Below the pieces are notes generated by a model that made no database searches, was not told where the DNA came from, and worked only from the letters and a program-made list of their open reading frames with translations. From assembly GCF_900497805.2 (NCBI RefSeq), contig NW_020954610.1, positions 28,520,909 through 28,584,908 on the forward strand: 64,000 nt of DNA, in the 5' to 3' direction. The translations under genes and the position numbers were made by a program. The first letter of the stretch is position 1. Each line of letters opens with the position of its first letter. The stretch comes from Vombatus ursinus (taxonomy: Eukaryota; Chordata; Mammalia; Diprotodontia; Vombatidae). This document shows positions 59,420 through 64,000 of the stretch, in pieces.

Positions 59420-60236
59420 GTAAAAATTATAACCAATAGGAGGAACCACTAGAAAGAGGAAACAAAACACAACATAAGAAAAAAAGTAGCAAATAGTATG
59501 CTTCAACCTCCATTCAAACTCCATACTCATTCCTTTGGATGTGGATAGCATTTTCCATAAGGAGGCCTTTGGAGATGTCTTAGATCCTTGCATTACTGAG
59601 AAAGGTTAACTCTATCATTATTAGTCATCGTACACCATGGCAATTACTGTGTACAATATTTTATTGGCTCTGCTCACTTCACTCAGCATCTGATCATAAA
59701 AGTCTTTCCAGGTTTTTCTGAAGTCTACCAGTTCATCATTTCTTATAGCACAATAGTATTCCATTACATTCATCTAATACAACTTGTTCAGCCATTCCCC
59801 AATTGATGGGCATGCTCTTAATTTATAATTCTTTGCCACCAAAAAAGGAGCTGCTATAAATATTTTTGTACATGTAGGTCCTTTTCCCATTTGTATGATC
59901 TCTTTGGGATATAGACTTAGAAGTGCTATTGCTGGGTCAAAGGGTATCCACATTTTTACAGCCCTTTGGACATAGTTCCAAATTGCTCTCCAAAATGGTT
60001 TCATCATTTTACAACTCCACCAACAATGCATTAGTGTTCCAATTTTCCCACATATTCTCCAACATTTCTCATTTTCCTGTTTTGTCATATTGGCCAATCT
60101 GATCGGTGTGATATGGTACATCAGAATTGTTTTGATTTGTATTTCTCTAATCAGTAGCAATTTAGAGTAGTTTTTCATGTGACTATAGATGGCTTTAATT
60201 TCTTTGTCATAGAACTGCCTGTTCATATCCTTTGAC
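59420..60236 (-). repeat. L1 ORF2 C-terminus and 3'UTR piece inside L1 EN sequence
   Basis: It carries 'DMNRQFYDKEIKAIYSHMKN' (about 60225), 'CWRICGKIGTLMHCWW' (about 60065) and 'PFDPAIALLSLYPK', then 3'UTR to 59420. Both edges abut the same L1 EN text: TCAAATGTGTCTCCAGTAA at 59401-59419 and TCAAATGTGTCTCCTGTAA at 60237-60255. This is either a later L1 insertion with a 19-base target duplication (18 of 19 identical) or a junction of two L1s. Confidence 0.78.
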
Positions 60237-60876
60237 TCAAATGTGTCTCCTGTAAACAACATATTGTAGGATTATGGTTTTTGATCCATTCTGGTATCCA
60301 CTTCCTTTTTTTGGGGAGAGTTCATTCCATTCACATTCACAGTTATGATTACTATCTGTGTGTTTTTCTCCACCTTATTTCCCCCCTATTTATGTGTTTC
60401 TTTCTCCTTTCTCCCTTATTATCCTCACCAGTGTTTTGCTTTTGACCACTGCCTCCCTCAATCCCATGTTCCTTCTATTAGCACCCTTCTTTTTCTTCCC
60501 ATTTACCCTTTACTACTTCTTCCCTCCCTTCTATTCCCTCTATTTTTCTTTACCCTTTTCCCTCCCACTGCCCATAGCACAAGTTAGACTTCTATACCTA
60601 AATGATTATCTTATTCACTTCTTAAGTCAAATCTGATGAGAGTAAGGTTCAAACAATGCTCATCTCCCTCCCTTCTTTCCCTCTACTGTAATAAGTTTTT
60701 GTGCCTTTTTTTGTAATGTTATGTAACTTTTCTGCCTCCTCCTTTCCTTTTTTCTCTGTATATTTTCTTAATTAGAATCAGATTAATCCACTTACTTGGA
60801 TCCATTTAACCCACTTGATTAATTTTTTTTCATTGCATTAAAATCAATTTATACCCCCCTCTATGTATACCCCTTT
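60237..60876 (-). repeat. L1 ORF2 start and inter-ORF spacer, minus strand
   Basis: The complement of the purine-rich spacer and the first codons of ORF2. The plus-strand frames rich in F, S and P (60345-60636) are artefacts of the pyrimidine-rich complement. Confidence 0.82.
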
Positions 60877-60887
60877 AACATGGTGTA
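60877..60887 (+). repeat. Target-site duplication of HAL1, left
   Basis: AACATGGTGTA here and at 63731-63741. The L1 spacer sequence is continuous across the insertion when the HAL1 is removed. Confidence 0.93.
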
Positions 60888-61654
60888 ATGATGGGGGTGG
60901 AGCCAAGATGGTGGAGTGAAAGCAATGACTTGCTTGAGCTCTCCCCCAAACTTCTCTAAATACCTGTAAAAAAAATGGCTCTAAACAAATTCTAAAGCAG
61001 CAGAACCTACAAAAAGACAGAGTGAAACAAATTTCCAGCCCAAGACAACCTGGATGGTTAATCTGAAAGTATATTGTGCTGGGCAGGGAGAGGAGCACAG
61101 TTCCACATGGTCACGCAGGCTGAAGTGAACCTGGAGAAAGCCTCAGAGTACTGAACCTCGGCAGCTGTGGCGGTTTCCAGACTTCTCAACCCAGTAAGGC
61201 CAAAGACAACTTGGAAGGTCAGTGGGAAAAATCTGTGACTGTGGTGAGAGAGAGAAACTAGGTTTCAGCCACAAGTCCTTACTGCGGGCCACAGCTGTCT
61301 CCTGAGCTTCCAGCCCACAGATTGAGGGGGAATTGAGTAGCTGATCACAGGGTGATTGCAGGGATCTCTTTGCCAGTGCTGAGGCAGGAATTTCTTGCTT
61401 TACCAGTGCTTGGATCTGGGTCACAGTTCTGAGGGGTGGTCCTGGGTCGAGGAGGAGTGCTGGCATTGTGAAGCTTGTTGTGGCAGTGGAGAAGAAACAC
61501 CTCACCTAGAAAGAACTGAAAATTTGCAGGTCCCTAGAAGTAGCTCTGAAAACAGCTGTACAAACCCCAGAAGCTTGGGACAGTATATTCTCCACATTGG
61601 AAGCAGACTTTTACCTTAACAAAGTGTTAAAAACTCAAGTAATTGATTGGGATC

Positions 61655-62719
61655 ATGAGTAAGTAGCGCAAAAAGAGTCAGAGTATATTATCTTACTTTG
61701 GTGACAAAGAAGATCAAAACATACAACCAGAAGAAGACAACAAAGTCAAAGCTCCTACATCCAAAATCTCCAAAAAAAAAATATGAATCAGTCCCAGGCC
61801 TTGGAAGAGCTCAAAGGGGATTTTGAGAAGCAAGTAAGAGAAGTAGAGGAAAAACTGAGAGTGATGCAAAAAATCATGAAAAACAAGTCCTTGCTAAAGG
61901 AGACCCAAAAATACTGAAGAAAATAACACCTTAAAAAATAGCTTAACCCAAATGGCAAAAGAAGTCCAAAAAGCCAATGAGGATAAGAAAGCCCTATAAA
62001 GCAAAATTGGCCAAATGGAAAAGGAAGTCCAAAAGATTACTGAAGAAAATACTTCCTTAAAAATTAGAATAGAGCAATTGGAAGCTAGTGACTTTATGAG
62101 AAATCAAGACACTATAAAACAAATCCAAAAGCATGAAAAATTAGAAAGCAATGTGAAATATCTCATAGGAAAAACAACTGTCCTGGAAAATAGATCCAGG
62201 AGAGAGAATTTAAAAATTATTGGACTATCAGAAAGCCATGATCAAAAAAAGAGCCTAGACTTCATCTTTCAAGAAACGATCAAGGAAAACTGTCCTGATA
62301 TTTTAGAACCAGAGGGCAAAATAGAAATTGAAAGAATCCACCAATCTCCTCCTGAAAGAGATCTCCAAAGGAAAACTCCTAGGAATATTGTAGCCAAATT
62401 CCAGAGTTCCCAGGTCAAGGAGAAAAATATTACAAGCAGCCATAAAGAAACAATTCAAGTATTCTGGAAACACAATAGAGATAACACAAGATTTAGCAGC
62501 TTCTACATTAAGGGACCACAGGGCATGTAATATAATATTCCAGAGGGTAAAGGAGATAGGATTACAACCAAAATCACCTACCCAACAAAACTGAGTATAA
62601 TCCTTTGGGGGATAAAATGGTCATTCAGTGAAATAGAGGACTTTCAACCATTCTTGATGAAAAGACCAGAGCTGAATAGAAAATTTGACTTTCCAATACA
62701 AGACTCAAATGGAACATGA
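61655..62719 (+). pseudogene. HAL1 ORF1, broken
   Basis: The start ATG 61655 gives 'MSK' then a stop at codon 4. The next residues 'RKKSQSILSYFGDKEDQNIQ' match the N-terminus of the other HAL1. The coiled coil runs 61790-62160. A 171-codon open stretch (62015-62530) contains 'VKYLIGKTTVLENRSRREN', 'LKIIGLSESHDQKKSL' and 'IERIHQSPPERD', the L1 ORF1p RRM-like core. The C-terminal domain continues in another frame to about 62719. Full length would be about 355 codons, as in L1 ORF1p. HAL1 ORF1p is thought to bind its RNA while L1 provides ORF2p. Confidence 0.9.
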
Positions 62720-63730
62720 AGAGGTAAACAGGAAAGAGAAATCATAAGAGACTTATGAAATTTGAACTGTTTACATTCCTGCATGTAAAGATTATATTTG
62801 TAACTCATGAGACAATTGTCAGTATTAGAGTAGTTGGAGGGAAAAAATTATATGTATATTTATATAAAGAGAGAGAGAGAGAGCTCAGGGTGAGTTGAAG
62901 ATGAAGGGATCATATCTGGAGAATAAAATTAAGAGGTGAGAGAGGATTATAGTAGGAGAAGGATAAAGGGAGAGGTAGAATCAGGGTAAACTATCTCACA
63001 AAAAAAACAGAAAAGAAAAGGCTCTTACAGTGGAGGGGAAATGGGGGAAGGTGAGAGGGAATGAGTGAATCTTATTCTCATAGTATTTGACTTAAGGAGG
63101 GAATAACATACACACTCAGTTGGGTATGGAAATCTGTCTTACCCTACAGGAAAATAGGGGGTGGGAAGGGAACAAGAGAGTAGGGGGATGATAGAGAGGA
63201 GAGCAGATTGGATACGGGGGTAATAAGAAGCAAATACTTCTGAGGAGGGACAGGGTCAAAAGAAAGAATAGAATAAATGAGGGGGCAGGATAAGATTAAG
63301 GGAACTAGAGTTAGTTTTTCATAGCGTGTTTACTATGGAAGTGTTTTGAGTACCTACACATTGCCTTTTCAATGAGGGTGGGTGGGGAGGGAGGAAGGGA
63401 GAAAATTTGGAACCCAAAGTTTTAAAAACACGTGTTTAAAAAATATATTTTCACATGCAACTGGGAAATAAGAAATACAGGAAATGGGGTACAAAAATCT
63501 ATCCTGCCCTACAGGAAAAGAGAAGGGGAAGGCATTAAGAGAAGGGAGACAGAGTTAGAAGGGAAGGCAGACTAGGGGAAAGGGTATTCAGAATGTATTA
63601 CACCTTGGAATGGGGGGAAGGGTGAGATGGGGTGAAAATTTGGAACTCAAAATCCTGTGAAAGTAAATGCTGAAAGGTAAAAATAAATAAAAGATAAAAA
63701 ATTAAATTAAATTAAATTAGAAAACAAACA
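62720..63730 (+). other. HAL1 3' region with two L1-type tails
   Basis: The first 550 bases resemble the L1 inter-ORF spacer ('ggagggaataacatacacac' against 'agggaataacataatcag' at 17660). Then 'gagaaaatttggaacccaa' (63400) and 'gtgaaaatttggaactcaa' (63632) are two tail modules about 230 bases apart. Each is preceded by 'atggaaatctgtcttaccc' or 'acaaaaatctatcctgccc'. The same double arrangement is present in the copies at 51400-51990 and 55193-55763. Confidence 0.8.
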
Positions 63731-64000
63731 AACATGGTGTAGTAACAATACTGTTCACAAGAGTTACAAATCTCATCTTCCCTTATAGGGATGTAATCAT
63801 TTTGCCCTTATTAATAACATGTTGTTGTTTCTTTCTGTCCCATTTACCTTTTTATATCTCTCTTGAGTCTTGTATTTGAAGATCAAATTTTCTGTTGAGC
63901 TGTAGTCTTTTTATCAGTAAGGTTTAGAAGTCCCCTATTTCAATGAATATCCATCTCCTTCCCTGACAGATCAAGTTCATTTTTGCTGGGTAGTTGATCC
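63731..64000 (-). repeat. L1 inter-ORF spacer and ORF1 C-terminal end, minus strand
   Basis: After the right target duplication (63731-63741) the host L1 resumes. The minus strand reads ORF1 C-terminal text ('caaaaatgaacttgatctgt', 'gggaaggagatggatattc'), and continues past the window edge. Confidence 0.85.

Larger units (their letters stand above)
60888..63730 (+). mobile_element. HAL1 (half-L1) element, full length
   Basis: 2843 bases with a perfect 11-base target duplication, inserted in the inter-ORF spacer of a minus-strand L1. 5'UTR 60888-61654 with GAGCCAAGATGG at 60900. ORF1 61655-62719. Purine-rich 3' region 62720-63370. First tail 63370-63445, second tail about 63640-63690, then A/T-rich end. 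No ORF2. It is the most complete HAL1 copy here and was inserted after the L1 around it. ORF1 holds a stop four codons in and frame changes, so it is inactive. Confidence 0.93.

Noticed and set aside
59774-60262. 162-codon frame as a host gene
   Set aside because: It is L1 ORF2 C-terminal sequence joined to the ORF2 start, not a host protein.
62015-62530. 171-codon frame as an intact domesticated ORF1 gene
   Set aside because: It is only the middle of HAL1 ORF1; the start region has a stop and the C-terminal domain lies in another frame.

Overview
This window looks like intergenic or deep-intronic DNA from a marsupial (metatherian mammal). Several things point that way. There are tRNA-derived and CORE-SINE repeats whose heads read GCAGCTAGGTGGC. 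There are L1 elements whose ORF2 ends in a 'CGKIGTLMHCWW' cysteine motif. Two full-length ORF1-only half-L1 (HAL1) elements are present, together with many L2, MIR and CR1/L3 fossils. The DNA is AT-rich and holds many dinucleotide and tetranucleotide microsatellites. I cannot name the species. I find no functional protein-coding gene, no RNA gene and no bacterial-type feature. The open frames seen are pieces of LINEs, a retrocopy, or low-complexity DNA.

Layout. 1-8.7 kb is mostly unassigned DNA with a nested SINE pair (745-1205), a decayed L1 ORF1 on the minus strand (about 5770-6340), a SINE split by a microsatellite (7325-7680) and simple repeats. 8.7-10.5 kb is a 5'-truncated L1. 11.2-13.9 kb is dense in old repeats: a SINE carrying an LTR-like insertion, MIR copies, L2, and a long CR1/L3 remnant. 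14.2-23.3 kb is an old L1 split by a nearly full-length younger L1 (15295-22171) with a 14-base target duplication. 23.3-31 kb is mainly unassigned sequence, microsatellites and scattered SINE/L2. 31-37.7 kb holds minus-strand L1 tails, L2, and a fossil retroviral RNA copy (33321-35804). 37.7-47 kb is mostly unassigned, with SINEs and a cluster of duplicated and inverted segments (43.8-45.2 kb). 47-52 kb is a three-level nest: a SINE split by a HAL1, itself split by a processed pseudogene of NRBF2. 52-64 kb is a block of old minus-strand L1 and L2 pieces, with a second full-length HAL1 (60888-63730) inserted inside it.

The elements are linked by mechanism. L1 supplies the endonuclease and reverse transcriptase. 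HAL1, the SINEs, the NRBF2 mRNA copy and apparently the retroviral RNA copy all look like products of that machinery, as shown by A-tails and flanking target-site duplications. The nesting gives a relative order of insertion at several sites. I found no convincing new biological system. The most useful observations are the nested insertions, the architecture of HAL1, the tandem monomers and long inter-ORF spacer of the L1, and the R-U5...U3-R-poly(A) layout of the retroviral fossil.
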